This document shows positions 42,469-51,510 of a stretch of DNA of 64,000 nucleotides, one piece after another; within the stretch, counting starts at the first letter, position 1; each line of letters starts with the position of its first letter. A model generated the notes under the pieces. That model did no database searches, was not told the DNA's origin, and saw nothing but the letters and a program-made list of their open reading frames with translations. Source of the DNA: Couchioplanes azureus (GTDB lineage Bacteria; Actinomycetota; Actinomycetes; Mycobacteriales; Micromonosporaceae); assembly GCF_014648355.1 (NCBI RefSeq), contig NZ_BMQY01000005.1, positions 496,001 to 560,000 of the forward strand, read 5' to 3'. Made by a program: the position numbers and the translations under genes.

Positions 42469-45420
42469 ATGCGAACTGATCGCCGCGCCAGGGGGCGCCG
42501 TACCGCCGGATGGATGGTGGTGCTGCTGGCGGCGACCACCGGAGTGCTGGCACCCGCTCCAGCCCGGGCGGCCACCGTCATCACTCCCGCCGCCGCGGAG
42601 GCCGCGCAGACCACCCTCGGGGTCAACGTCGCGCCGGTGCGGGACTACTCCACCGAGTGGCAGTTCGTGGACGCGTTCCGCAGCTCCCGGTACTGGGTCA
42701 GCCAGGAGGTCGGCGCGGCCTGGGCGCAGGGGCCCGCGCTGTCCGTCGACGCACAGGGCTGGGTCACCCGCCTGGAGCCCGGCCAGTTCGTCGACGCCCC
42801 GATCTTCACGGAGGGTCCGCACGCACCAGGCCGGTACGTGGTGACCTGGGACGGCGACGGCGACGTGACGATCCACGGCGGCGGCACGATCACCAACCGG
42901 ACCCGCAACCGGTTCGAGTACGAGCCGGGTGTGGGCGGCCGGTTCCTGCGCATCACGAGCACCGACCCGGCCAACTACGTGCGCAACATCCATGTCTGGA
43001 TGCCCGGCTTCGAGCACACCGGAGCCGCGCAGGTGTTCCACCCGAACTACCTGGAGCGGCTGCGGGGCATGAAGACGCTGCGCTTCATGGACTGGATGCA
43101 GACCAACGCCTCGCGGCACCGCGACTGGGCCGGCTACCCGCGGCCCGAGTGGTCGACGCAGACCCGCAGCGTCGCCCCCGAGCTCATGATCCAGCTCGCC
43201 AACCGGGTCGGCGCCGATCCGTGGGTCAACATCCCGCACGAGGCCACCGACGAGTGGGTCCGCGCCTTCGCGCAGACGGTCCGCGCCACCATGAACCCCG
43301 AGCTCAAGGTGTACGTCGAGTACTCCAACGAGCTGTGGAACACCGCGTACGCCTTCCGGCAGACGCCATGGGCCCAGGCGGCCGGCCGCGAGCTCGGCCT
43401 GGCCGACAACGACTACCAGGCGGGTCTGCGCTTCACCGCGCGGCGCTCGGTGGAGATCTTCCGCATCTGGCGCGAGGTCTTCGGCGCCGACGCCGACACC
43501 CGGCTCGTACGGGTGCTCGGGGCGCAGGCCGGCAACATCGCCGTCGCGGAGAACGTGGCCTCCTGGCAGGACGCCTACCGGGAGGCCGACGCTCTCGCGA
43601 TCGCCCCGTACTTCGACTGCTCGGCCCAGTGGATCGCGGGCGACAGCCGCACCTTCGCGCCGGGCCATCCGACCGTGGCGGCCCGGGTGAAGGCCGCCGG
43701 CGTGACCCGCCTGCTCGACGCCTGCCAGGAGTCGATCGACGTCACCGTGCGCAGCCAGATCATCCGGCACAAGGAGCTGGCCGACCGGTACGGGCTGTCG
43801 CTCGTGGCCTACGAGGCCGGCCAGCACCTGTCCGGGGTCCTCGGCACCGAGAACGACAGCGCGCTGATGACCCTCTTCCACACCGCGAACCGGCACCAGC
43901 GCATGCGCGACCTGTACGCCCGCTACCTGGAGCAGTGGCGTGAGCTGGGCGGCGGCACCATCGCCCTGTTCCTGAGCGCCGACCGGATGGACAAGTGGGG
44001 TGCCTGGGGACTGCGTGAATACCAGGACCAGCCGCTGTCCGCCGCACCGAAGGCACGCGCGGCCGACGAGTTCCTCCAGGCACGCGGGCAGCTGCCGCTG
44101 CGGGAGGCCCAGCCGACCGTCACCAACCTCTCGCTGCGTACCGGTGTGGTCGCCGGCGGTGCCGTGCTGACTCTCACCGGCACCAACCTGGCCAGCACCA
44201 GCACCGTACGGTTCGGCGGCACCAACGCGCCGTTCCGCGTGGTCGGCCCCACCCAGCTGGCGGTCACCACGCCCCGGAGCAACGAATCCGGTGTCGTCGA
44301 CGTGACGGTGACCAACCCGGCCGGGACGAGCGTGCCGAGCCTGGCGGCCCAGTTCACCTACCACCCACCGCCGACGGTCACCGGGCTGAGCACCCCTACG
44401 GCGCTGACCATCGGCGGCACCCTGGTGACGCTGACCGGTACGGCGCTCACCGGGGCGACCGCGGTGCGGCTCGGCACGGTCTACGCCCAGTCGCTGCGGG
44501 TGCTGTCGCCGACCTCACTGCAGTTCGTGGCGCCCGCCCGGCCGACCATCGGCGGCGTGGACGTCACCGTCACCACCAGGTACGGCACCAGCACGGTGGT
44601 GCCGGCCGGCCGGCTCTCCTACGTGCTCCCCCCGCGCCCGGTCGTCTCGGGGCTGTCGGCCGACGCCGGACCGTCCCAGGTCGCCAGCACCGTACTGGTC
44701 AACGGGTCGTATCTGCGAGGTGCTTCCCAGGTGACCATCGGTGGCCAGCCGGCTCGGTTCACCGTGCTGTCCGACAGCCAGATCCGGGCCGTGTTCCCGC
44801 CGCAGCCGGGCGTCTGGGTCAACGTGCACGTCACCACGCCGGGCGGCACCAGCGAGGCGCACAGCAACACCGACTTCCGCTACATCACCGTCGGGGCGCC
44901 GTCGGTCACGAGCCTGTCGGTCAGCCGCGGTCCGACCTATACCGCGACGACCGTGCTGATCAACGGAAGCCAGCTGCGGTGGGCGAGCCGGGTGACGGTC
45001 GGCGGACGGACGGTGCCTTTCACCCAGATCTCCGAGACCCAGCTCGGCGCCACCCTGCCAGCCCGAGCCGCCGGCACGGTGAACATCCAGGTGACCACGC
45101 CGGGCGGCGTCAGCGCGGTCGGTGCGGGCAACGCCTTCACGTACGTGGCACCCGCCCGCCCGGTGGTCACGGAGCTGTCGGTCACCCGCGGCCTGACGAC
45201 CGTCCGGACCTCCGTGGTGGTCACCGGGACCGGCTTCACCGCGGCATCGCGCGTGACCGTCGGCGGCAGCTCCGTCCCCTTCAACCTCCGGTCGGACACC
45301 GAGATCGACCTGGTGCTGCCCACCCGCTCCGTAGGCACCGCGAACGTGCAGGTGACGACGCCGGGCGGAACGAGCGCCACGGGTGGCGCCAGCACCTTCA
45401 CCTGGGTGGCGGCCCTGTAG
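42469..45420 (+). CDS. secreted glycosidase-like protein with five IPT/TIG domains
   Basis: A 983-aa exported protein. Residues 1-36 are a signal peptide with a twin-arginine-like but not canonical start (RRARGRRTAGW). Residues about 45-540 look like a TIM-barrel carbohydrate-active domain: LRFMDWMQTN, PWVNIPHEA, and the strongly conserved Y-V-E-Y-S-N-E-L-W-N, whose N-E suggests the acid/base of clan-A glycosidases. No exact family can be named. Residues about 545-983 are five immunoglobulin-like IPT/TIG domains of about 85 residues, each with P-x-V-x-x-L-S and V-T-T-P-G-G-T-S. It probably acts on extracellular polysaccharide. Confidence 0.75.
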   Translation: MRTDRRARGRRTAGWMVVLLAATTGVLAPAPARAATVITPAAAEAAQTTLGVNVAPVRDYSTEWQFVDAFRSSRYWVSQEVGAAWAQGPALSVDAQGWVTRLEPGQFVDAPIFTEGPHAPGRYVVTWDGDGDVTIHGGGTITNRTRNRFEYEPGVGGRFLRITSTDPANYVRNIHVWMPGFEHTGAAQVFHPNYLERLRGMKTLRFMDWMQTNASRHRDWAGYPRPEWSTQTRSVAPELMIQLANRVGADPWVNIPHEATDEWVRAFAQTVRATMNPELKVYVEYSNELWNTAYAFRQTPWAQAAGRELGLADNDYQAGLRFTARRSVEIFRIWREVFGADADTRLVRVLGAQAGNIAVAENVASWQDAYREADALAIAPYFDCSAQWIAGDSRTFAPGHPTVAARVKAAGVTRLLDACQESIDVTVRSQIIRHKELADRYGLSLVAYEAGQHLSGVLGTENDSALMTLFHTANRHQRMRDLYARYLEQWRELGGGTIALFLSADRMDKWGAWGLREYQDQPLSAAPKARAADEFLQARGQLPLREAQPTVTNLSLRTGVVAGGAVLTLTGTNLASTSTVRFGGTNAPFRVVGPTQLAVTTPRSNESGVVDVTVTNPAGTSVPSLAAQFTYHPPPTVTGLSTPTALTIGGTLVTLTGTALTGATAVRLGTVYAQSLRVLSPTSLQFVAPARPTIGGVDVTVTTRYGTSTVVPAGRLSYVLPPRPVVSGLSADAGPSQVASTVLVNGSYLRGASQVTIGGQPARFTVLSDSQIRAVFPPQPGVWVNVHVTTPGGTSEAHSNTDFRYITVGAPSVTSLSVSRGPTYTATTVLINGSQLRWASRVTVGGRTVPFTQISETQLGATLPARAAGTVNIQVTTPGGVSAVGAGNAFTYVAPARPVVTELSVTRGLTTVRTSVVVTGTGFTAASRVTVGGSSVPFNLRSDTEIDLVLPTRSVGTANVQVTTPGGTSATGGASTFTWVAAL

Positions 45421-45434
45421 CGGACACCCCCTCC

Positions 45435-46550
45435 CTAGGAACCGCAGGGCCAGCGGTTGGTGCCGAGTGCCGCGGTGCACTCGTCGACCATCTCGAAGGT
45501 GCCGTGGCGGCCCATGAGGCCGATCCGGATGGCGTCACGCACCGGGTCCAGGCCGCCGGCGATCGCGATCCCGGCTTCGCGCAGCACGCGGAGCCGGGCA
45601 TCGGCCGGCCGGCCGCACCGGGCGACCACCACGAGGGCGGCACGGTGCGCGGGCGCCCCGACGAGGGTGAACCCGCGCTCGGTGAGGCGTTCGCGGCAGT
45701 GATCGGCGACGTACGTCCGTTCCCGGCGCCACTCCGGCAGGCCGCGGTCCACGATGGCGCGCAGGCTCGCGATGAGCGCGAACACCAGGTTGGTCGGCAT
45801 CGTGACCGGGTGCGGCTCCCAGTCGAAGCTCTCCTCGCGCTCCCGGTCCCACCGCCTCAGGTCCAGGTACCACGGGCGCGGATGGTCGTCCAGGATCCGG
45901 GCGTGACCGCGCTCGCTCAGCGCGACGACACCCAGGCCGGGGGGACAGCCCAGGCCCTTCTGCGTACTGGCGGCGACCGCGTCGGCGCCCCAGCCCTGCA
46001 CGTCGAGCTCCTCGCCCGCGACGCTGGAGACGGCGTCCACGACGACGGCGGCCCCCGCCTGCCGGGCCACCGCGGCGATGTCCGCCACCGGATGCCGGAT
46101 GCCCGTCGACGTCTCCACGTGCACGAGGACGACCCCGTCCGCGCCGGGCAGCAGATCGGCGACCCGGCGCGGCTCGACCGCCCGGCCCGGCTCGACGGCC
46201 AGGTCGTGGACCGCCAGCCCGTACGCCCGGGCGACCTCGATCAGACGCCGGCCGAAGTAGCCGGTGTGCGGGATCACCACCCGCTGGCCGGGCCGGAACG
46301 TGTTGACCACCGCCGCCTCGACGGCCAGGCTGCCGCTGCCCGGAAGCAGGTAGGCCCGGTTCGCCCCGAGCACCTGCCGCAGCAGCGTCAGGGCCTCCTC
46401 GTGCGTACGGGCCCACGACGGCCCGTAGTGCGCGGCCACCGGACGCTGGAACGCCGCGAGGACCTCGGGTCGCGGCTGGCACGGTCCCGGGATCATCAGG
46501 CGCGGGGTGGCGGGGTCCGCCGGCCGCCCGGCCGGGTGCGGCGCCGTCAT
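45435..46550 (-). CDS. class-V (alanine-glyoxylate type) aminotransferase
   Basis: A 371-aa PLP enzyme of the AGXT/serine-glyoxylate branch. It opens MIPGPCQPRPEVLAAF and has L-P-G-S-G-S near residue 72, V-H-V-E-T-S-T-G near 147, D-A-V-S-S near 176, and the PLP lysine in A-A-S-T-Q-K-G-L-G-C-P-P-G-L near 200. It converts a small amino acid and a keto or aldehyde acceptor, or runs the reverse. It is the last gene of the eight-gene leftward operon; its ATG overlaps the MFS stop (ATGA at 46547-46550). In a biosynthetic setting it may supply or process an amino-aldehyde unit. Confidence 0.85.
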   Translation of the reverse strand: MTAPHPAGRPADPATPRLMIPGPCQPRPEVLAAFQRPVAAHYGPSWARTHEEALTLLRQVLGANRAYLLPGSGSLAVEAAVVNTFRPGQRVVIPHTGYFGRRLIEVARAYGLAVHDLAVEPGRAVEPRRVADLLPGADGVVLVHVETSTGIRHPVADIAAVARQAGAAVVVDAVSSVAGEELDVQGWGADAVAASTQKGLGCPPGLGVVALSERGHARILDDHPRPWYLDLRRWDREREESFDWEPHPVTMPTNLVFALIASLRAIVDRGLPEWRRERTYVADHCRERLTERGFTLVGAPAHRAALVVVARCGRPADARLRVLREAGIAIAGGLDPVRDAIRIGLMGRHGTFEMVDECTAALGTNRWPCGS

Positions 46551-47782
46551 CGGAGGATCTCCTCCTTGCCCACCGTCAGGATGCGGGTGCTGCGCAGGAG
46601 CACGAGGATCAGGACGGCGCTGACGGCCGAGCTCACGCCGAGGAGCGGAAAGGCCGCCGAACCGGACATCTGGAACAGCAGGACGCCGATTCCCGGCCCG
46701 ACCATGAACCCGACGTCGGACAACATCCCGAAGACGCCCCAGGCCCGGCCGGTGCCACCGCAGTGCCGCTGGATACCGTCGCGGGCCACCAGGTAGACGA
46801 ACGCCTGCGCGGCCATGAAGGCGGCCATGCCCACCAGCGCGACCACCGTACGGTCGACGCCGCCCAACGCGACGCACGCCGCCGCCAGCAGCAGGAGCCC
46901 GGCAGCCGCGGCCGGCGGCCGACGCAGGCGGCCCGGCAGCCGCGCGATGAGCGGGCTGAGAGCCGCGAACACCGCCATGCCGAACGCGAGCACCCACGCC
47001 GACCGGCCCACCGCATCGGCGACCGCGCGATCCAGATACAGCGGCACCAGCGGTTCCATCGCCGCCCACACCAGGTTGCAGCACAGATCGACGGCACCGA
47101 AGAACACCGCGGCCCGCAGCATGCGCGAGGACCGGACCGGTTCGGGCGCGAGCTCGTCCGCCGCGGCGGGGTCACCCGCGGACGCGCCCCGGGCACGGCC
47201 GGGCAGGGCCCACCACGCCACCAGCGCGGTCAGCAACGTCAGCCCGGCGGCCGCGGAGAGGATCACGGGATATCCGGCGTACGCATGCACCAGCCCGATG
47301 ATCAACGGCCCGGCGCCGAAGCTCAGCACCGCGGCCACGCCGAGCCGCGCATAACCGCGCGAGGAGTCCTTGCCGTAGCGGGCCGAGATCGTGCCGACCG
47401 CGCCGTAGATCGCCGGGCTGACCAGCCCGTCGCCGGCACCCCAGAGCAGCCGCCCGGCCAGCGCCACGCCGCCGTCGTTCGCGACGGCGACCAGCACCAT
47501 GCCCGCGGCGGCGACCACCAGGCCGGTCACCCCGATGACGCGCTGGCCCCACCGGTCGGCCGCCCAGCCGCCGACCGGCTGGGCCAGCACCTTGGCGATC
47601 CCGAAGCCGGCCACGAAGATCAGCAGACCGGTCCGGTCCAGGCTCAGGTCCGCGGCGAGCCGGGGCAGGAACGGCAGGACCGCCATGTAGCCGATGTTGA
47701 CGCCGACCACCGTGGACAGCACGGTGGCCATCCGGACGGTGTACGCCGACGACGACGCCGGTTCAGAGCTCAGCAAGCTCAT
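46547..47782 (-). CDS. MFS transporter (probable product exporter)
   Basis: A 411-aa major-facilitator protein with about 12 hydrophobic segments. It has the loop 2-3 signature G-W-A-A-D-R-W-G-Q-R (residues about 77-86) and GRLLWGAGDGLVSPAIYGAV in helix 4, typical of the drug/proton antiporter-like DHA1 group. Given its position inside a biosynthetic-type operon, it probably exports the product. ATG 47782 overlaps the end of the acyltransferase gene by 20 bases and has GGAG ahead. Confidence 0.85.
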   Translation of the reverse strand: MSLLSSEPASSSAYTVRMATVLSTVVGVNIGYMAVLPFLPRLAADLSLDRTGLLIFVAGFGIAKVLAQPVGGWAADRWGQRVIGVTGLVVAAAGMVLVAVANDGGVALAGRLLWGAGDGLVSPAIYGAVGTISARYGKDSSRGYARLGVAAVLSFGAGPLIIGLVHAYAGYPVILSAAAGLTLLTALVAWWALPGRARGASAGDPAAADELAPEPVRSSRMLRAAVFFGAVDLCCNLVWAAMEPLVPLYLDRAVADAVGRSAWVLAFGMAVFAALSPLIARLPGRLRRPPAAAAGLLLLAAACVALGGVDRTVVALVGMAAFMAAQAFVYLVARDGIQRHCGGTGRAWGVFGMLSDVGFMVGPGIGVLLFQMSGSAAFPLLGVSSAVSAVLILVLLRSTRILTVGKEEILR

Positions 47783-48845
47783 CGCGCCGCAGGCTCCTCG
47801 TGATGTGGTCGTGGATGCCCTCGCTCATCCGCCGCAGCGCCTCGCACAGCGCCGGCCTAGGCGAGGTCGGGTAGACGAGCGCCCACAGATCGGTGCCCTG
47901 GAAGCCGTGGCGCTCCTTGTACACGAAGTTGCCGCGCCCGGGATCGACGATCTCGGCGCCATGGGCGGCCGCGTACGCCATGGACTCGTACATGAGGAAC
48001 GCGTACGTCTTCAGCTCGCGCAGATGCAGGTAGTTGATCCCCCCGGTCCACATGCTGAACCGACGGCGGTGCAGGAAGCACAGGAACGCCGCCGCCATCC
48101 GTCCGTCGTGCTCGGCGACCAGCAACCTGGCCCCGGGCACGCCGACCAGGTTCTCGAAGATGTCCTTGCCGTAGATGTTGATCCCGTGCTTCTCGGCGGC
48201 CGCCATCGCGAGATCGGTGAACTCGTCGAGCACCGGCAGCATCTCCGCGCCGGCCAGCACCCCCAGCCGGATGCCGCCGTCCCTCGCCCGGCGCCACTGA
48301 CGGACCAGCTCCCGCCGGACCTTGCCGCGCATGGCAGGCAGCGGAGCGTCCTCGCCGTCGATCCGCGCCGCGTACGCCCGATCCACCAGCACCGGCGTAC
48401 CGCCCGGACGGACCGCCGACCACGCGCCGACCTCGGCGGGCGTCAGGTTGCCGAAGACCAGCGCCTCGGCCTCCCACCGGGCGGTCTGCTCCAGCCCGAG
48501 GTCGACGCACGTGGCGATGTACTCGGATGTGCTGCCGCCGGCCCCGCCGTACTCGCCGTAGAGGCTCGACGAGTAGACGACCGGGCCGGACCAGATCGGG
48601 CCGATTCCCGCGTCGGACTCGTACGCGTCCCACAGCGGCGAGTGGCCGACGAGGTAGTACGGCACCAGCTCGGCCACCGGCCCGCCGTCGAGCAGCAGAT
48701 GACGATGGTCCGCGACGTGCTCGGTGCGGACACCCTCCCACCCGTGGCTCCAGCCGACGGTCGTCGAGAAGTGCCGGCCGTCTACCGCGCCCTCCGGCAC
48801 CCCGGCGGCCGTGCGGAGCCAGCGTGCCGTCACCGGGGTGCCCAT
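47763..48845 (-). CDS. FemAB/BioF2-like GNAT acyltransferase
   Basis: A 360-aa protein of the double-GNAT type seen in FemAB/FemX and cyanophycin-like or peptidogalycan proteins. The second half has the acetyltransferase core LLVAEHDGRMAAAFLCFLHR, the aromatic strand F-S-M-W-T-G-G-I-N, Y-L-H-L-R-E-L-K-T-Y-A-F-L-M-Y-E, and D-P-G-R-G-N-F-V-Y-K-E-R-H-G-F, all typical of this family. Members transfer aminoacyl groups from aminoacyl-tRNA or acyl groups from thioesters. In this operon it may join an amino acid to the amine made by the decarboxylase. It overlaps the upstream decarboxylase gene by 16 bases. Confidence 0.75.
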   Translation of the reverse strand: MGTPVTARWLRTAAGVPEGAVDGRHFSTTVGWSHGWEGVRTEHVADHRHLLLDGGPVAELVPYYLVGHSPLWDAYESDAGIGPIWSGPVVYSSSLYGEYGGAGGSTSEYIATCVDLGLEQTARWEAEALVFGNLTPAEVGAWSAVRPGGTPVLVDRAYAARIDGEDAPLPAMRGKVRRELVRQWRRARDGGIRLGVLAGAEMLPVLDEFTDLAMAAAEKHGINIYGKDIFENLVGVPGARLLVAEHDGRMAAAFLCFLHRRRFSMWTGGINYLHLRELKTYAFLMYESMAYAAAHGAEIVDPGRGNFVYKERHGFQGTDLWALVYPTSPRPALCEALRRMSEGIHDHITRSLRRDELAEL

Positions 48846-50332
48846 CGACCGTCCCGAACCTGCTCGGCGGAGCTGCGCAGCGTCGTCCACAGTGCCTCGA
48901 CGTCCGACGGTTCCGTCCTGATGTTGCCGATCGACACCCGCAGGACGTATCCGTCGCGCAGGACCGCATGGGACAGGAACGCCGATCCGGAGGCGTTGAC
49001 CGCGTCGAGGATGCCGGCGTTGAGGCTCGCGATCTGCGGCAGCGGCACCGGCTCGCGCCCGTACCGCCGGCGCAGGTCGCGGGGCACGTACCGCAGGCAC
49101 ACCAGCGGGTAGGTGGAGTCCACCGGCACCTGCCAGTCCGGGTCGGCCCGGGCCGCGGACCGCAGCCACCGGGCCATGTCGATCGACCGCTGCAGCCGGT
49201 CCGCCAACCCCTGGACCCCGAAGCTGCGGATGATCCACCACAGCTTGAGCGCCCGGAAGGACCGGCCGAGCTGCGGCGAGTAGTTCATGTAGTCGACCAC
49301 GCCGTCGTCCGGAGAGGTCTTCAGGTATTCCGGCACCAGGCGGAAGACGTTGGGCAGCGCATCGCGGTGGCGGCAGTAGAGGGCGGTCACCTCCATCGGC
49401 GCGTAGAGCACCTTGTGCGGGTTGGCCACCACCGAATCCGCCCGGGCCAGGTCGGCGGCGGCCTCCGCCCCGCTGCCGGCCAGCCGCCAGAATCCACCGT
49501 ACGCCGCGTCGACATGCAGCCAGAGCGAGTACCGCCGGCACACGTCGGCGATCGCGTCGATCTCGTCGTCCGCGGCGACCGCGGTGGTTCCGGCCGTGGC
49601 CACCACGGCGAACGGCTGGTGACCGGCGGCAAGGTCGGCCCGGACGGCCGCGGCGAGGGCCGCCCCCCGCAGCGCGTAGCCGTCGTCGGCGGGCACGCGG
49701 ACCACGTTCTCCAGACCGATGCCCAGGACGATCGCCGCCTTGTCGACCGAGCTGTGCGCCTGGTCCGACGTGTAGAGGCGCAGCCGGCGGCCGTAGCCGG
49801 TCAGGCCCCGCTCGCGGACGTCGAGACCGCTCACCGCCTCGCGGGCGGCGGTGAGCGCGTAGAGGGTCGCCAGCGAGGCGCCGTTGACCAGCACGCCGTC
49901 GCCGTCCGGGGCGATGCCCAGCATGCCGGCCATCCACCTGAGCACCGTCTTCTCCAGGGCCGACGCGGCCGGCGACGACTTCCAGAGCATCGCGTTGACG
50001 TTGAGCGCCGAGCTGACCGTGTCCGCCAGCACCCCGGGCAGGCTTGCGGTGTTGCTGAAGTACGCATGGAACCGCGGGTGGTTCCAGTGGGTCAGGTACG
50101 GCACGATCAGGGAGCGCGTGTCGTTGAGGATGGTGGTGAAATCCTCACCGACCTGCGGCATCTCGACGTCGAGCTTGGCGGACAGCGTCCTCGCGTCGAC
50201 CGTGGGGCTGACCGGCAGGTCACGGATGCCGGCGAAGTAGTCGCCGAGGAACGCCAGCACCGCCTCGCCGTTGCCGACGAACTCCTCCGGCTCCCAGTCG
50301 CCGTACCTGGTCGTCTCCTTCTGCCTGGTCAT
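48830..50332 (-). CDS. PLP-dependent amino acid decarboxylase (DDC/group II)
   Basis: A 500-aa group II decarboxylase of the aromatic-amino-acid/diaminobutyrate/glutamate type. It has NHPRFHAYFSN near residue 87, a cofactor-binding S-D-Q-A-H-S-S block near 195, V-A-T-A-G-T-T near 244, W-L-H-V-D-A-A-Y-G-G near 275, and the PLP lysine in V-V-A-N-P-H-K near 310. It releases CO2 from an amino acid to give an amine; the substrate cannot be fixed. ATG 50332 overlaps the SDR stop (ATGA). It is the most likely entry enzyme of the pathway in this operon. Confidence 0.88.
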   Translation of the reverse strand: MTRQKETTRYGDWEPEEFVGNGEAVLAFLGDYFAGIRDLPVSPTVDARTLSAKLDVEMPQVGEDFTTILNDTRSLIVPYLTHWNHPRFHAYFSNTASLPGVLADTVSSALNVNAMLWKSSPAASALEKTVLRWMAGMLGIAPDGDGVLVNGASLATLYALTAAREAVSGLDVRERGLTGYGRRLRLYTSDQAHSSVDKAAIVLGIGLENVVRVPADDGYALRGAALAAAVRADLAAGHQPFAVVATAGTTAVAADDEIDAIADVCRRYSLWLHVDAAYGGFWRLAGSGAEAAADLARADSVVANPHKVLYAPMEVTALYCRHRDALPNVFRLVPEYLKTSPDDGVVDYMNYSPQLGRSFRALKLWWIIRSFGVQGLADRLQRSIDMARWLRSAARADPDWQVPVDSTYPLVCLRYVPRDLRRRYGREPVPLPQIASLNAGILDAVNASGSAFLSHAVLRDGYVLRVSIGNIRTEPSDVEALWTTLRSSAEQVRDGRWAPR

Positions 50333-51123
50333 GACGCACTCCCTGGGAACAGGCCGGTGACCTCGGCGTCGTGGCCGGTCGGCCGGTCCTCCCAGTCCCA
50401 CGCACCGGAGACGGCCAGGTTGGCGCCGGAGATGTAGCCGGCCCGCTCGGAGACCAGGAACTCCACCGCGTCGGCGACCTCCTCCGGGCGCCCGAGCCGG
50501 CCGGAGGGCACCCGCTTGCGCATCCACTCCTCCTGCTCCGGCGGCAGGAACCCGTTGTCGATCAGACCCGGCGAGACGCAGTTGACCGTGATGCCGCGCG
50601 CGGCCTCCTCGACCGCGAGCGACTTGGTGAGGATGACGACGCCGGTCTTGGCGATCGCGTACGGAGCCAGGTTCGGCGCTCCCCGCACCTGGTGTACCGG
50701 GCTGAGCCCGATGGTGACGATGCGGCCGAAGCCGCGCCGGCGCATCCCGGGCAGCACCGCCTTGCAGGCGTAGAAAGCCGACCCGAGGTTGCTCTCGAGC
50801 ACGTCGTGCCAGAGCTGGTCGGAGGTGGCGGCCACCGCGCTCAGGCTGAACTCGCCCACGTTGCTGACCAGCACGTCGATGTGCCCGTACGCGTCCTCGA
50901 CCTGCCGCACGAGCGCGCCGACGCCCTCGGGGCCGCGCACGTCGGCCCGGTGGGCCGACGCCGCGCCGCCGCCCGCGACGATGGCCTCGACGAGCTCGGC
51001 CGCCGCCGCCCGATCGCTGCGGTAGTTCACCGCCACGGTCATCCCGGTCCCGGCCAACTTGCGGGAGATCGCCCGGCCGATGCCCCGGCTACCGCCGGTC
51101 ACCAGCGCCACGAGGTCACCCAT
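50329..51123 (-). CDS. short-chain dehydrogenase/reductase
   Basis: A 264-aa classical SDR. It has the cofactor motif T-G-G-S-R-G-I-G (residues 9-16), N-V-G near residue 90, the catalytic Y-A-I-A-K near 156, and N-x-V-S-P-G near 184. The serine before the Tyr is at -14 and not the usual -13, since a proline follows. The N-Y-R-S-D segment after strand 2 suggests NADP(H). It probably reduces or oxidises a carbonyl/alcohol in the pathway. It overlaps both neighbours (8 bases with the ABM gene, 4 with the decarboxylase gene). Confidence 0.88.
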   Translation of the reverse strand: MGDLVALVTGGSRGIGRAISRKLAGTGMTVAVNYRSDRAAAAELVEAIVAGGGAASAHRADVRGPEGVGALVRQVEDAYGHIDVLVSNVGEFSLSAVAATSDQLWHDVLESNLGSAFYACKAVLPGMRRRGFGRIVTIGLSPVHQVRGAPNLAPYAIAKTGVVILTKSLAVEEAARGITVNCVSPGLIDNGFLPPEQEEWMRKRVPSGRLGRPEEVADAVEFLVSERAGYISGANLAVSGAWDWEDRPTGHDAEVTGLFPGSAS

Positions 51124-51478
51124 GGGTACTCCGCGCCGGCTCGTGGTGGTGGTCGTGCTCGTCGTCGTGGTCCACGTCGACCGGCAGCTCGGTGTAGTAG
51201 GCGATGTCGCGCGGCGCGGCGCAGTACTCGGCGGAGAACTCGGCCAGCAGGTCCTGTTCGGACGCGGCCAGCGCCCGGTGTTCCGGCACGCTGCGCCACG
51301 CGTACATCATCAGCACGGTGCAGGGATCCGCCTGGCTCTGGAAGAAGGAGGCGTGACCCGCCCATCCCGGGTCCGCGTGCGCCTGCGGCCCGACCAGCTC
51401 GTCCATCTCCTGCATGAGCTCCAGCGCCCGATCGGCGTGCTCGGCCTTCAGATGCCATGTCTCGCAGACGGTTACCAT
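51116..51478 (-). CDS. ABM-like dimeric alpha/beta-barrel protein with His/Asp tail
   Basis: A 120-aa protein. Residues 1-95 fit the antibiotic-biosynthesis-monooxygenase-like ferredoxin fold (MVTVCETWHLKAEHADRALE, then VLMMYAWRSVPEHRAL). The last 22 residues include D-V-D-H-D-D-E-H-D-H-H-H-E, a strongly metal-binding tail. It could be a cofactor-free oxygenase, an isomerase, or a metal chaperone for the operon. ATG 51478 has GGAGG 8 bases ahead, which is the best ribosome-binding site in the operon. Confidence 0.7.
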   Translation of the reverse strand: MVTVCETWHLKAEHADRALELMQEMDELVGPQAHADPGWAGHASFFQSQADPCTVLMMYAWRSVPEHRALAASEQDLLAEFSAEYCAAPRDIAYYTELPVDVDHDDEHDHHHEPARSTHG

Positions 51479-51510
51479 TGCGCTACCTCCAGGCTTTTCG
51501 GTGGAAAAGA

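Noticed and set aside
46763..50437. Long rightward frames antisense to the MFS, acyltransferase and decarboxylase genes
   Set aside because: Gln/His/Arg-rich shadow translations with no domain similarity; the leftward genes have clear families and overlaps.
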